64,000 nucleotides of DNA from a virus (IMGVR_UViG_3300007511_001999:1-64000), one strand, 5' to 3'; positions 38,389 to 46,415 are shown, counted from the first letter of the stretch. A program made the numbers and translations. Notes: a model not told the origin generated them from the letters alone.

Positions 38389-39747
38389 CTACTCGAACTT
38401 GTAGCTAGCCTTATTTGTTGAATCGATGGCCCGATCTAGGGCTCTTCCTTCTTTGTTCCAGCCGGCATTTGCTCTTGCTGCAACTTCGTTCGCTTCTGCT
38501 TGGCTTCCCACATTATTAATATCACCCGAGACAGGCGACTTCGGCTGCTTAAGACGACGAACCAAGAAATCGATGGCTGCATGAGAAGCATGCTCCGGGT
38601 CATTCAGAAGATCGGGGTTTCCCACAAAATCGACACCTATTCTATCTCCGGCATTCTTATAAGCGGTTCTGAACGTTATTTGGTTCATGCCGCGGCCGCG
38701 ATAATCATAGCCATCATCAGTGTCGGGTCGGTTTCCATATTGTTTGAAGTTGGGAAAGTGGCCGCCGTAAATCCAACTAAAAAACTTTCTATCATCTTTC
38801 TTCAACTCGTTGAGTTCGGCATCACTAAACTTACTAACTCGGGCCCCGAAGATATCTTTGATGCGCGCGACGGAGGCCTTCCCATATCCTTTTTCCGCTT
38901 TTGGTTTAAGGCCCGATTCCTTGGCTATAACGCTCAGCAGCGCGATCTTCATATAACGATTTGTTACTCCAAACTTTTTCATATAGCGCTCAATAGTTTT
39001 CATATTTCTGTTTCTTTCGCCGCGTTTGTAAGCGCCCAAACCCTTGATGGGCCCTTGGTCGTTCGGGTCGACCTTCGGGTTATTGGGCGCCGGCGTATCG
39101 AAGTCTCCGGAAGATCCACGCGATCCCGGGCTCGTGCCCATGGTCGCGGGGGAACTACCCAAAGCAAAAGCCTGCTTGGTAGTGGGGGGCGCCTGCCTGG
39201 TTGGGATCTTACTAGAGATTTCTTTTGACACGGGGCCGACCGCGGTAATCTTGGGGTTGGCCAGCGACGCGGGCCACGCAGGGAACGTCACACGGACCTC
39301 GGAACCCGGAGGTGGGGCTCCCTGTACGTTGACTACGCTTAAATCAATTGGCATCCATTGTTGACCCCAAAGAAGCTTTGTAAACTTTTCTTTACTCTTC
39401 CAGTCTTTCGGTCCAAATGAGTTATATCCGCTGCCGGGCAACGCTGGAATCCATACTTTATAGAGAAAATTGAACATTTCAAAACTGGGTCGCTTTGATG
39501 CTGCATATTGCATCTGATCTTCAATGCTCTGAACAGCTGGCTCTGTAACGGCCTTGTAGGCTACGATATAACCCCGGCAAGGATGCGAAATTGTTGCTGA
39601 TTTTTTGTAATTGAGGCCTAGGCCTAAAGCCGGCAGGAATGAGCTCATTTTCAAGCTGCGGGGATTTAGGGGCGCGCCCGGGTTCTCTGTTATGCCGGCA
39701 TGGGCTATGGAACGCTCAAGCTTTTCAATTAGTGTATCGTCTGCCAC
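38389..39747 (-). CDS. Baseplate hub lysozyme, GH19 chitinase-like endolysin domain
   Basis: A 452-residue protein. Residues of about 250-430 form a GH19 chitinase/lysozyme-like domain expected to cut peptidoglycan. A probable catalytic Glu near residue 279 lies in 'SVIAKESGLKP'. The hallmark 'DGYDYRGRGMNQIT' is near 345, and 'VGNPDLLNDPEHA' follows. Residues 1-170 contain an OB-like beta region ending 'PPPGSEVRVTFPAW', then a Pro/Ser/Gly linker. This order (N-terminal barrel, then muralytic domain) recalls T4 gp5 and indicates an injection-time lysozyme rather than a free lysis endolysin. The start codon is GTG with a GGAGG ribosome-binding site, overlapping the preceding stop by one base (TAGTG). 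No holin is nearby. Confidence 0.75.
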   Translation of the reverse strand: MADDTLIEKLERSIAHAGITENPGAPLNPRSLKMSSFLPALGLGLNYKKSATISHPCRGYIVAYKAVTEPAVQSIEDQMQYAASKRPSFEMFNFLYKVWIPALPGSGYNSFGPKDWKSKEKFTKLLWGQQWMPIDLSVVNVQGAPPPGSEVRVTFPAWPASLANPKITAVGPVSKEISSKIPTRQAPPTTKQAFALGSSPATMGTSPGSRGSSGDFDTPAPNNPKVDPNDQGPIKGLGAYKRGERNRNMKTIERYMKKFGVTNRYMKIALLSVIAKESGLKPKAEKGYGKASVARIKDIFGARVSKFSDAELNELKKDDRKFFSWIYGGHFPNFKQYGNRPDTDDGYDYRGRGMNQITFRTAYKNAGDRIGVDFVGNPDLLNDPEHASHAAIDFLVRRLKQPKSPVSGDINNVGSQAEANEVAARANAGWNKEGRALDRAIDSTNKASYKFE

Positions 39748-40052
39748 TATTCGCCCTCCGGCTCATTAAGTAAATCAAATATTTGCTCTTTATCGTCAGC
39801 GCTAAGGCCTATTTGATCATTCTTCTGTTTCTGAAGGAGGGCAGCGAGCTTAACCATTTGCTCATTAGAACGCTGTAAATTTTCTACGTACTTGGCAGCA
39901 ATAGATCCCATTTCACGACGAGCCGAGTCTGACAATTTCATGTCATTGATAGCATCCATCAGAAGAGATTTAGCCATCGCTCTATCTTCACGGATATTGG
40001 TGGTTGTCTCCTCGATGTAATCGTCTAAATTTAAATTTCGCCGCTTTCCCAT
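39747..40052 (-). CDS. Small helical protein, function unknown
   Basis: A 101-residue charged, mostly helical protein: 'DDYIEETTTNIREDRAMAKS' at the N-terminus, a coiled-coil-like middle (EMGSIAAKYVENLQRSNEQM) and an acidic end. There are no cysteines, membrane helices or enzyme motifs. It lies between the sigma factor, which it overlaps by 22 bases, and the hub lysozyme, which it overlaps by one base. A chaperone or small structural role in baseplate assembly is possible, but nothing in the sequence proves it. Confidence 0.5.
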   Translation of the reverse strand: MGKRRNLNLDDYIEETTTNIREDRAMAKSLLMDAINDMKLSDSARREMGSIAAKYVENLQRSNEQMVKLAALLQKQKNDQIGLSADDKEQIFDLLNEPEGE

Positions 40053-40738
40053 TTGTTTTTAAACACCTTATAACGTTTTCTCAGTTTATTTAGATTATTA
40101 ACAACCTGTTTGGTGTTAAGTCCGGTGATCTCCCTCAAGTATAAGTAAATAGCTTTTTTATTAAAAATTTCTATTTGATCTGCGGAGTCTAAAAGTATTC
40201 GAACTGCCATCAAAACTTTTTTTTCATTTTCCTTGAGCATGAACGAATCCCAAGTGCCCATCTCACTATTAAACGAGGACCAGAACTCGATGTCCTGTCG
40301 TTTCGATTCATAGGTTGGCTCTCGGGAAATCAAGTCTTCATCTAGCTCATTAACAACATCTTCCAGATAAACCTCAGTTCGATTCTGTTTCTGAGTTTTT
40401 TTGACTTTGTGGATAAACCAGTTTTTTGTAACAACCGAAAAATATGAAAAGGCCTTTGACCCCTTGGTGGGATCGTACTTATTAAGGATTGTGGTGAGCC
40501 AGATTTTACACTCGTCTTTCAACGAGTCAATATTTGGGAGGCTTGTAAACCGATAGGTGTAGATGATTTTATCCACCATCTGATCAAAAGCCGGCTGGAT
40601 ATATTCTATATACAGCTTTGACCGAAGTTCGCGATCATTTGTGTTGGCATATTTGACTATTGCGTCTTCATGAACCTTGGTAAAATAATGGTTCTTAGTC
40701 GACTTCTTGCGTCTCGTACGCCTCTTGCGAGTGGTCAT
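40031..40738 (-). CDS. Late-type phage sigma factor, gp55-like
   Basis: A short sigma-70-family protein expected to direct host RNA polymerase to late promoters, like T4 gp55. Region 2 is recognisable at about residues 70-105: 'ILNKYDPTKGSKAFSYFSVV', then 'TKNWFIHKVKK'. The N-terminus is strongly basic (RKRRTRRKK). The C-terminal 60 residues are helical and may make the polymerase contact. The frame opens at 40762, but the ATG at 40738 has a GAGG-type ribosome-binding site while the earlier ATG has none, so I use 40738 (235 residues). The gene sits immediately before the baseplate block, which fits control of late genes. Confidence 0.75.
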   Translation of the reverse strand: MTTRKRRTRRKKSTKNHYFTKVHEDAIVKYANTNDRELRSKLYIEYIQPAFDQMVDKIIYTYRFTSLPNIDSLKDECKIWLTTILNKYDPTKGSKAFSYFSVVTKNWFIHKVKKTQKQNRTEVYLEDVVNELDEDLISREPTYESKRQDIEFWSSFNSEMGTWDSFMLKENEKKVLMAVRILLDSADQIEIFNKKAIYLYLREITGLNTKQVVNNLNKLRKRYKVFKNKWESGEI

Positions 40739-41033
40739 AAAGTTCTTCCTCTTCTTCGTCATCTAGTGTGTATTCGAACGTATCTCTAAATACTTCTATT
40801 TCATTTGTGACGCCTTTGATCCGATATATCATTTCCTGTATAAGGGGCTCGCCGCTGTAGCTATCCATGCTATATAAGCTTTTTGCAAAGATTTCAAAAT
40901 CTTTAGTTATAACAAACAGGCCAGCAAGATTTTCCGATATGAACACTAGTTTTTGAAGCAATCTTACTACGTACCAAATAAGGAAAATATTAACAAGAAA
41001 CGAGATTACTGCAGCAATAATAAAATTTGTCAT
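40695..41033 (-). CDS. Small membrane protein with acidic C-terminus
   Basis: A 112-residue protein with one clear N-terminal membrane helix, 'FIIAAVISFLVNIFLIWYVV' (residues about 4-23), followed by an amphipathic helix and a very acidic tail (DDEEEEELYDHSQEA). No cleavage site is evident, so it is probably a membrane anchor with a cytoplasmic acidic domain. It overlaps the upstream zinc-ribbon gene by four bases (ATGA) and the sigma factor by 44 or more bases. The family is not recognised; I would not call it a holin on this evidence. Confidence 0.6.
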   Translation of the reverse strand: MTNFIIAAVISFLVNIFLIWYVVRLLQKLVFISENLAGLFVITKDFEIFAKSLYSMDSYSGEPLIQEMIYRIKGVTNEIEVFRDTFEYTLDDEEEEELYDHSQEAYETQEVD

Positions 41034-41293
41034 CTCTGGTCCTTTAAATCTTTTTTCTGTTGCCGCAATTCTTCCCGGGAAGTTTGAATAAACTTCTCCG
41101 TTGTGTCACCCGTTTTGTGCTTATGTACTGATGTCGGCTTGTTTGTACGAAAGGTGGTGAGTTGTTTCACCAACGAATCGGAAGCCTCACACTTGGGGCA
41201 CTTGTTGGCCACCTCGTTTGAGAGATGTTGGATTGTTACGCTAGCGGTGCAGGCGCTACAGTTGTATGCATATCGGGGCACATCAATCCTCAA
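41030..41293 (-). CDS. FmdB-like zinc-ribbon protein
   Basis: An 87-residue protein with an N-terminal zinc ribbon of the FmdB type: 'RYAYNCSACTASV', then 'KCPKCEAS' about 20 residues later (two CxxC pairs, residues about 12-15 and 32-35). The remainder is basic and helical with many Lys and Gln. FmdB proteins are small regulators of unclear function, often found in phages next to late genes. Role here is unknown; nucleic-acid or protein binding is the general expectation. It is coupled to its neighbours by short overlaps on both sides. Confidence 0.65.
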   Translation of the reverse strand: MRIDVPRYAYNCSACTASVTIQHLSNEVANKCPKCEASDSLVKQLTTFRTNKPTSVHKHKTGDTTEKFIQTSREELRQQKKDLKDQR

Positions 41294-41495
41294 GAGAGGA
41301 AATGATGTCGCCCAATTCAGTGTTTTCCAAACTCACCACCGGTGGGTTCGTTATGATGAGAGTGCTCTGCGATTGATCACTTCCGTCAACTTGAAAATTC
41401 ATCTCCTTAAGGATCGGTACAATATCGCTCTGCTCCAGTAGTGATTTTTGTAAAGCCATCATGAGGGCGCCTAGGGCTTGATCTGTAAGCTTCAT
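41283..41495 (-). CDS. Small hypothetical protein
   Basis: A 70-residue acidic protein starting MKLTDQALGALMMALQKSL, with a helical N-terminal half and an extended C-terminal half rich in Asn, Ser and Asp. It overlaps the stop of the nucleotidyltransferase gene by four bases (ATGA) and runs 11 bases into the zinc-ribbon gene. These junctions and the consistent frame support real translation. No motif is recognised. Confidence 0.5.
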   Translation of the reverse strand: MKLTDQALGALMMALQKSLLEQSDIVPILKEMNFQVDGSDQSQSTLIITNPPVVSLENTELGDIISSLED

Positions 41496-42052
41496 TTCTG
41501 GTTTCTCTCCAGTTTTAGGATACGATCATGGATATCTCTTAGATGTCCTTCCATTTGTCGTGAATGCTCTTGAAACGCCACGCGCAACATCTGGTCCACG
41601 ACTTCACGGATATCAGCCTCTGTCATGCTCGATCCCGATTGTGTTTTCTTCTTCTTCATGTTATTAGTTCCTTCTAATATTTCGGTGGTAGAGTAGGTCC
41701 CGATGCGATCGAAGTATCGAACTTCCTTGGCAAAACGAGAGCCTACAATTGGTTTATCCTTCCAGTCCGACCCAACCACCATATAAGTGGGGCGGAAGCG
41801 TTTAACGTATTTTCCCAATTCTTGGGGCGTATGAAATATTACCACTTCATCAACGTATATTAAAGAGTTTAACATAGCTTTACGATCTTCTTCAGTATTA
41901 AAAGGACGATCGAGGCCCTTGTCTCTCTTAACTTTTTCGTCTGAGTCTATTCCTACAATAAGCTTTTTCCCTAAGGATTTGGCATACTTTAGCATTTCTA
42001 GGTGGCCGCGGTGAAGAATGTCAAAACATCCATTTGTCCATACTGTTGTCAT
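41492..42052 (-). CDS. HldE-type nucleotidyltransferase with unusual C-terminal extension
   Basis: Resembles the nucleotidyltransferase half of HldE (RfaE domain II), which charges heptose-1-phosphate with a nucleotide to give an activated heptose. The first 130 residues carry the HxGH motif at residues 14-17 (ILHRGHLEML), 'IVGIDSDEKVKRDKG' and a closing 'YSTTEIL'. After this normal end comes a 55-residue helical extension (MTEADIREVVDQML, then EHSRQMEGHLRD) not seen in HldE as I know it. The start ATG at 42052 overlaps the stop of the kinase gene (ATGA); the frame opens earlier but that is inside the kinase. A good internal ribosome-binding site precedes an in-frame ATG at 41659. Glycerol-3-phosphate or FAD-type cytidylyltransferases share the fold, but the adjacent kinase favours heptose. 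Confidence 0.75.
   Translation of the reverse strand: MTTVWTNGCFDILHRGHLEMLKYAKSLGKKLIVGIDSDEKVKRDKGLDRPFNTEEDRKAMLNSLIYVDEVVIFHTPQELGKYVKRFRPTYMVVGSDWKDKPIVGSRFAKEVRYFDRIGTYSTTEILEGTNNMKKKKTQSGSSMTEADIREVVDQMLRVAFQEHSRQMEGHLRDIHDRILKLERNQK
41668..41675 (-). promoter_or_regulatory. Possible internal ribosome-binding site within the nucleotidyltransferase gene
   Basis: The minus strand reads AGAAGGAA 8 bases before an in-frame ATG (complement of 41657-41659). Translation from there would give just the 55-residue C-terminal extension. Whether this site is used is not known; it could also be chance in a purine-rich linker (KKKKTQ follows). Confidence 0.35.
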
Positions 42053-42786
42053 TGGGCAGTATTCACTCCGCGGCGCTGCACAACTTGTGTGGCGCACTCA
42101 TTAGCATACAGAATCGCTTCGTTGATGTCTGGATTGTGATTGTAGCTTACCGCTAGTGCCGCCATAAATGTATCACCGGCGCCGGTGACGTCTTTTATTT
42201 CCACTTCGCTAACCGGATATGTGTGCCCCCGATGGAAGCATCCTTTGGAACCCATAGTAACGATCAATCTATCTTCGATGTCGTTGGTGATTGTGGCCTC
42301 GGTCTTCGAAAACTCATAGTTATTTATTTTGATGTATTTGATGCCGTCACAATAGGGGCCAAGGGGGCGCTTAGTATCTAAAAATACTGTGTCGTGTTGA
42401 GACGCAATATAAGCAATACTCTCTTCGTTCAAAAAGCCTTTGCAATAATCCGAAATAACCACAAGACTATATTGTTTAAAGTCAATAGACTTAACATCAC
42501 AAGCTCCTATTACATCATCGTTAACGTCGATACGGATAAACATCTGATTTGTATTCTTGTGGATGTAACGAGTTTTAATAACATGAGCCCAGTTTTGGTT
42601 TGTTACAATATCGCACTCTGTACCGAGAGAAATAATGTTTTGTCGAACGTTCATTGCCATCCCACAGTTTTCTACTTGATCTATGGGATTAAACACTGGT
42701 GCAGGCGCCTCAGGACAAAGACGCTCAACCTTGCCGTAGCAAAAGACATCCTTGCAAGTTTCACCTATCACCAATATCTTTTTCAT
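42049..42786 (-). CDS. PfkB-family sugar kinase, HldE kinase-domain-like
   Basis: A 245-residue ribokinase/PfkB-family kinase closest in motif to the first domain of HldE (heptose-7-phosphate kinase). The N-terminus 'ILVIGETCKDVFCYGKVERL' followed by 'CPEAPAPVF' matches the HldE pattern 'R.SPEAPVPV'. The C-terminal PfkB signature 'DVTGAGDTFMAAL' (about 203-215) contains the catalytic Asp. The chain is shorter than the HldE kinase domain (about 310 residues), with the lid region apparently reduced. It lies immediately before the nucleotidyltransferase half (ATGA overlap), so HldE seems split into two genes. No GmhA isomerase is in the window, so the sedoheptulose-to-heptose step must come from the host or from outside the window. 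Confidence 0.75.
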   Translation of the reverse strand: MKKILVIGETCKDVFCYGKVERLCPEAPAPVFNPIDQVENCGMAMNVRQNIISLGTECDIVTNQNWAHVIKTRYIHKNTNQMFIRIDVNDDVIGACDVKSIDFKQYSLVVISDYCKGFLNEESIAYIASQHDTVFLDTKRPLGPYCDGIKYIKINNYEFSKTEATITNDIEDRLIVTMGSKGCFHRGHTYPVSEVEIKDVTGAGDTFMAALAVSYNHNPDINEAILYANECATQVVQRRGVNTAQ

Positions 42787-42787
42787 A

Positions 42788-43795
42788 TTATCTCGACAAG
42801 AAGTTTCGGCCCGAGCTTACGCGCTCTCGCCAATAATCTAAGAGGTCCTGCATGGTAGTCTCGAACGTAATCTCGGGCGTCCACCCTGTATGAGCAGTAA
42901 ATTTAGTAGTGTCGGGAACTTGCAGATCTGCATCAATAGGACGTAGGCGGCTTTGTTCCACCTCGACCTGAATTCCCTCCATTGTTGAAAGGCTAACCAG
43001 ATGGTCCAACATATCTCCCACCGTACAGGAGAACGTTCCTCCGATATTGTAGTACTCTCCGCCGGTAGGATTAACAGTAACTAGCATATGATACGCCCGG
43101 ACTGCATCTCGAACATCAGACCAAGTTCTAAGCGAGCTTAAGTTTCCTACCTTTATTACAGGGGGCAGCTGGCCAGCTTCGATCATTGCAATTTGTTTTG
43201 CAAAAGTAGACTCAGCAAAAACATCACCTCGTCGGGGCCCAGTGTGAGTAAACATTCGAGTAGTCATAACTGTGAGCCCATAGGCCTGAGCATAGTAACG
43301 ACCTATGAGGTCGGTGCCCACCTTTGATATTGCATAGGGAGATGCCGGATGGAAGGGGACCTCTTCATGAATCGGGAGATATTCTTTGGGTACCCGGCCA
43401 AAGACCTCAGAAGATGCACAAACATGAATAACCGGACGGCAGTCTGACTTACGAATTGCATCAAGAAGCTTGGCGGTACCTAGGATATTGGTGTTAAGTG
43501 TATCGAGGGGCGCCTCGAAACTTGTTTGAGGGTAACTCTGTGCGGCCAAATGGAACACATAACTTGGTTCCGTCATCTGAATGGTGTAAATCAGTGAAGA
43601 CAAATCATTAAGGTCTCCATATACTAACTCCACACGCCCCTTTTTGTTGATCTCTGGAAGGAGATGGTTCAAATTGTCTAAGTCGTCATTCCAGCGCGCG
43701 AGACCATAGATCTTCCAATCAGTATTAGCTATGAGATAGTCAGCCAAATGAGATCCGACCATCCCGGTAATACCTGTGATTAATGCTGATGTCAT
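42788..43795 (-). CDS. GDP-mannose 4,6-dehydratase-like SDR
   Basis: A 335-residue extended short-chain dehydrogenase acting on a nucleotide sugar. The NAD(P) motif is 'LITGITGMVGSHLADYL'. The catalytic region has 'CASSEVFG' (a Ser-Glu pair typical of 4,6-dehydratases) and 'SPYAISKVGTD' (YxxxK). The segment 'FTHTGPRRGDVF' corresponds to the GDP-mannose dehydratase/Rmd-type substrate loop. Expected products are a GDP-4-keto-6-deoxyhexose or, next to heptose genes, a 6-deoxyheptose intermediate. It overlaps the next-upstream gene by four bases and lies just before the heptose kinase. Rmd-type 4-reductase activity is the main alternative. Confidence 0.75.
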   Translation of the reverse strand: MTSALITGITGMVGSHLADYLIANTDWKIYGLARWNDDLDNLNHLLPEINKKGRVELVYGDLNDLSSLIYTIQMTEPSYVFHLAAQSYPQTSFEAPLDTLNTNILGTAKLLDAIRKSDCRPVIHVCASSEVFGRVPKEYLPIHEEVPFHPASPYAISKVGTDLIGRYYAQAYGLTVMTTRMFTHTGPRRGDVFAESTFAKQIAMIEAGQLPPVIKVGNLSSLRTWSDVRDAVRAYHMLVTVNPTGGEYYNIGGTFSCTVGDMLDHLVSLSTMEGIQVEVEQSRLRPIDADLQVPDTTKFTAHTGWTPEITFETTMQDLLDYWRERVSSGRNFLSR

Positions 43796-44745
43796 AAAAT
43801 GTTCTCCTTATACCAGGCTAGGGTTCGTTTTATACCTTCATCGAGTGAAATTTGCGGCGCCCATCCTAATTCTTTGGAGGCTTTCGTGCAGTCCAAAAAC
43901 AAGCTTGTCTTAATCGTAGGTTTTGAAAGGTCATGCTTAATAGCAAGGGCGCGCCCGGAGGCACTAATTATCTTCTTCACTAGATCAATCACTGGAACGG
44001 CGGAGCCTAGGCCTACATTAAATAGCCCAAAAGGCGTTTTTTGGTGAGTGAGGGCCGCATCAACAAAATTAACCAAGTCATCAACGTGAAGGAGATCACG
44101 TTCCTCTTCGCCGGTACCCCACACATTTACAACGCCCGTTTCGTTAGTCATTACTTTGGTGACTGTAGCTCCAAAAACATGGCTGCGCTCTAAATCATAT
44201 TTATCATAGGGCCCGTACATGTTGGAGTGACGCATCACGGTGTGGGTTGTCCGTCCAAGGCCAGCATAGAACTCACACATTTTCTCAATATAAATCTTTG
44301 TGTTACCTACTCCAAAATAACGGTTAAGAAGCCTCTTGTTACCATCAAAGTCTTCCTCGGTGGTAGGATCTTCTTTGGGTTGGTACATCACCGTACAGCT
44401 GGGAAATACGAAATGGTCGACTTCGAAGTCAAACGCCGCCCTGAGAAGCAGCGAATTCATAACAGCATTGTCGGTAACATGAACATAGGGACGGTTAACA
44501 ATATCATTTGCGCCGGATGTAGTAGCCGCAAACTGCAGTATTACGTCGACCCCCTGTGTAACACGTCGGACGTCGTCCTCGTTGTTCAGGTTCGCGTAGA
44601 CCCACTCTACATCATACTCAGCAAGGGCCGGCTTCTTGTGCCACACGGCGCGAATGTTATAGCGATCGTCGTCCACATATCTCTCTAATAGGTTTCGACC
44701 GATGAACCCTGTGGCGCCACATAATAGTAATGTCTTCTTACTCAT
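43792..44745 (-). CDS. NAD-dependent epimerase/reductase, GDP-fucose-synthase-like
   Basis: A 317-residue extended SDR with motif 'LLCGATGFIGRNLLERY'. It resembles GDP-4-keto-6-deoxymannose epimerase-reductases (Fcl/WcaG): 'SNMYGPYDKYDLERSHV' and 'GTGEEERDLLHVDDLVNF' are typical. In the active-site stretch 'YFGVGNTKIYIEKMCEFY', aligning from the KMCEFY end keeps the Lys but puts Val where the catalytic Tyr is expected; Tyr and Phe are nearby. I recall similar sequences in other members, so this may be a subfamily feature and not a dead enzyme. It would act after the 4,6-dehydratase encoded just downstream. Confidence 0.7.
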   Translation of the reverse strand: MSKKTLLLCGATGFIGRNLLERYVDDDRYNIRAVWHKKPALAEYDVEWVYANLNNEDDVRRVTQGVDVILQFAATTSGANDIVNRPYVHVTDNAVMNSLLLRAAFDFEVDHFVFPSCTVMYQPKEDPTTEEDFDGNKRLLNRYFGVGNTKIYIEKMCEFYAGLGRTTHTVMRHSNMYGPYDKYDLERSHVFGATVTKVMTNETGVVNVWGTGEEERDLLHVDDLVNFVDAALTHQKTPFGLFNVGLGSAVPVIDLVKKIISASGRALAIKHDLSKPTIKTSLFLDCTKASKELGWAPQISLDEGIKRTLAWYKENIL

Positions 44746-45463
44746 AATAATTCCTTAAAAACAATTCTACCACATCTCGCGAAGTCCGTTCGGGATAGTG
44801 GTAAAGATTCTCTACCTCCGTAAGATCATTTAGGTTTGTTTCATATGTATAATGTCCAAATCTTACGTTTTTATTATAGTCTTCTGCTAAGTCTAATAGT
44901 CTTACGCTCTCAGACGCCACAAAATTGTATGCACCTGTTCGCGCAAGAACCTCGTCATTAGTAACTGCTTCTAATATATCATTTTGTAACACATAATTAA
45001 AGTTTGATTCTTGATGAAGCGTTAGCTCTTTATCTTCCATCAAGCGAATTAAAGAATTCTTTCGTATTGTAGGGCCCAGAATGACCGGTAATCTAAGAAT
45101 TAAGGCGTCCGGGTTGTGCTTCTTGACGAAGTCTTCTGCACATCTCTTCATAAAACTATAGGAAGTGAACGAGCCATATACATCAACACTTGAAAAATAC
45201 ACGAATTTCGTACACCCTAAATGCAACAAATCTTCAGTTAAGAAAATGTTATCCTCTATATATTGACTATAATCTTCAATATCTCTCTTTGAATTAAACG
45301 CCGCATGTAATACTGTTACATTCTCAGTAGATGCAGCTTGTTCTAATATCTCATACTTATTATCGCGTGAAAGGCCAAGGGCCCCAGGAAGGTTTTCATA
45401 AAGAAATTTCCCGAGGCCCGAGTTGACTCCCGTAATAAGATATGTTTTATTTTCTGAAGGCAT
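44738..45463 (-). CDS. NAD-dependent epimerase/reductase (SDR), short form
   Basis: A 241-residue SDR read from the ATG at 45463; the frame opens at a TTG six codons earlier. A GGAG lies only one base before that TTG, so the start is uncertain. The Rossmann motif is 'YLITGVNSGLGKFLYENL', the strand 'KFVYFSSVDVYGS' follows, and the catalytic Tyr-Lys is in 'FTSYSFMKRCAED'. At this length it lacks part of the C-terminal substrate domain of larger relatives. The substrate is unknown; position between two Fcl-like genes suggests a keto-sugar reductase or epimerase. Confidence 0.6.
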   Translation of the reverse strand: MPSENKTYLITGVNSGLGKFLYENLPGALGLSRDNKYEILEQAASTENVTVLHAAFNSKRDIEDYSQYIEDNIFLTEDLLHLGCTKFVYFSSVDVYGSFTSYSFMKRCAEDFVKKHNPDALILRLPVILGPTIRKNSLIRLMEDKELTLHQESNFNYVLQNDILEAVTNDEVLARTGAYNFVASESVRLLDLAEDYNKNVRFGHYTYETNLNDLTEVENLYHYPERTSRDVVELFLRNYYE

Positions 45464-46415
45464 TGTGTCGATTATCAACAATCTCCTGGTTATCTTTAAA
45501 CCACTGGATGGTGTCCACTATCCCCTCTTCAATGCTGACGGTTGGCTCGAAGCCATGTGACTTTGCACGAGTCATATCAAATACCCTCCGAGCATCTCCT
45601 GTGGGCTTCGTGGTATCCCAGCGTACCTCGATATCTCTTCCACAATGTTTGACTACTAGGTCGACAATGGTCTTAATTTGTACTCCGTCGCCAGAACCCA
45701 GATTAATAGGGTCCGTTACTCCGTTCTCCACCGCGTGTAGCATACCTAGTGCCACATCGCGGGAATGAATAAAGTCTCTGATCGGTGACCCATCACCCCA
45801 TACTTCAAGGTGGTCATTTTCTAGTGCCTTGCGAACCAACGATGGTACTACCATAGCATTTTCAGGGTCAAAGTTGTCGTATGGACCATACACATTTGCG
45901 GGTCGTACTATGGAAACACAGTCCCAACCGTACTGTATAGAATACGCCTGTGCCTGCAATTCTCCGATCCTCTTGGCCCAACCAGCAAAGCGGTCGTTGT
46001 CAGATGGAAAGGTACTCCACACATCATCTTCTCTAAAAACCTCAGCCGGGTGATACACCCCAACGCTGCTGGTATAGAGATACCACTTCACTCCCTGTGC
46101 TCTTGCCGCCTCCATCATATTGGTGTTAAACTGTAGCATTGGTACCATGAAGTCTGCCGGTTGTTCTCGGCACATCTTGGGTGAGCCCTTAACCCCAACA
46201 AGGTTAAAAACATAGTCCATCCCCTCGCATATCTCCAGGCACTTATCAAAGTATCGCAAGTCTGCCTTAACAAACTGTACGCTCTCTGGGAGTCCCTGTG
46301 GAGTGTCCAGCGAAACTACGTATACCTGGGCTCCTCTCTCCACTAGCAAATCTACTAGGGGGCGACCTATCATTCCAGTGCCCCCCGTTACTAATACCTT
46401 TTGTCCCTCAAACAT
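45447..46415 (-). CDS. NAD-dependent epimerase, GDP-fucose-synthase-like, catalytic Tyr absent
   Basis: A 322-residue extended SDR. The NAD motif is 'VLVTGGTGMIGRPLVDLL'. The substrate-binding segments 'PANVYGPYDNFDPENAMV' and 'WGDGSPIRDFIHSRDVA' resemble Fcl and related epimerases. In the active-site helix, 'FAGWAKRIGELQ', the Lys is kept but the residue four before it is Ala rather than Tyr. The serine strand 'YLYTSSVGVYHP' is normal. It may work as an epimerase with another acid/base, or in a complex with the neighbouring SDRs. It starts eight bases inside the 3-dehydrase gene. Confidence 0.7.
   Translation of the reverse strand: MFEGQKVLVTGGTGMIGRPLVDLLVERGAQVYVVSLDTPQGLPESVQFVKADLRYFDKCLEICEGMDYVFNLVGVKGSPKMCREQPADFMVPMLQFNTNMMEAARAQGVKWYLYTSSVGVYHPAEVFREDDVWSTFPSDNDRFAGWAKRIGELQAQAYSIQYGWDCVSIVRPANVYGPYDNFDPENAMVVPSLVRKALENDHLEVWGDGSPIRDFIHSRDVALGMLHAVENGVTDPINLGSGDGVQIKTIVDLVVKHCGRDIEVRWDTTKPTGDARRVFDMTRAKSHGFEPTVSIEEGIVDTIQWFKDNQEIVDNRHNAFRK

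Noticed and set aside
38500-39228. A 242-codon open frame on the plus strand
   Set aside because: It lies opposite the GH19-like hub lysozyme, whose motifs are clear; the opposite-strand translation shows no recognisable pattern.
40695-41033. Membrane protein as a holin
   Set aside because: It has one helix and a long acidic tail, but it is not next to a lysis endolysin and shows no holin family motif.
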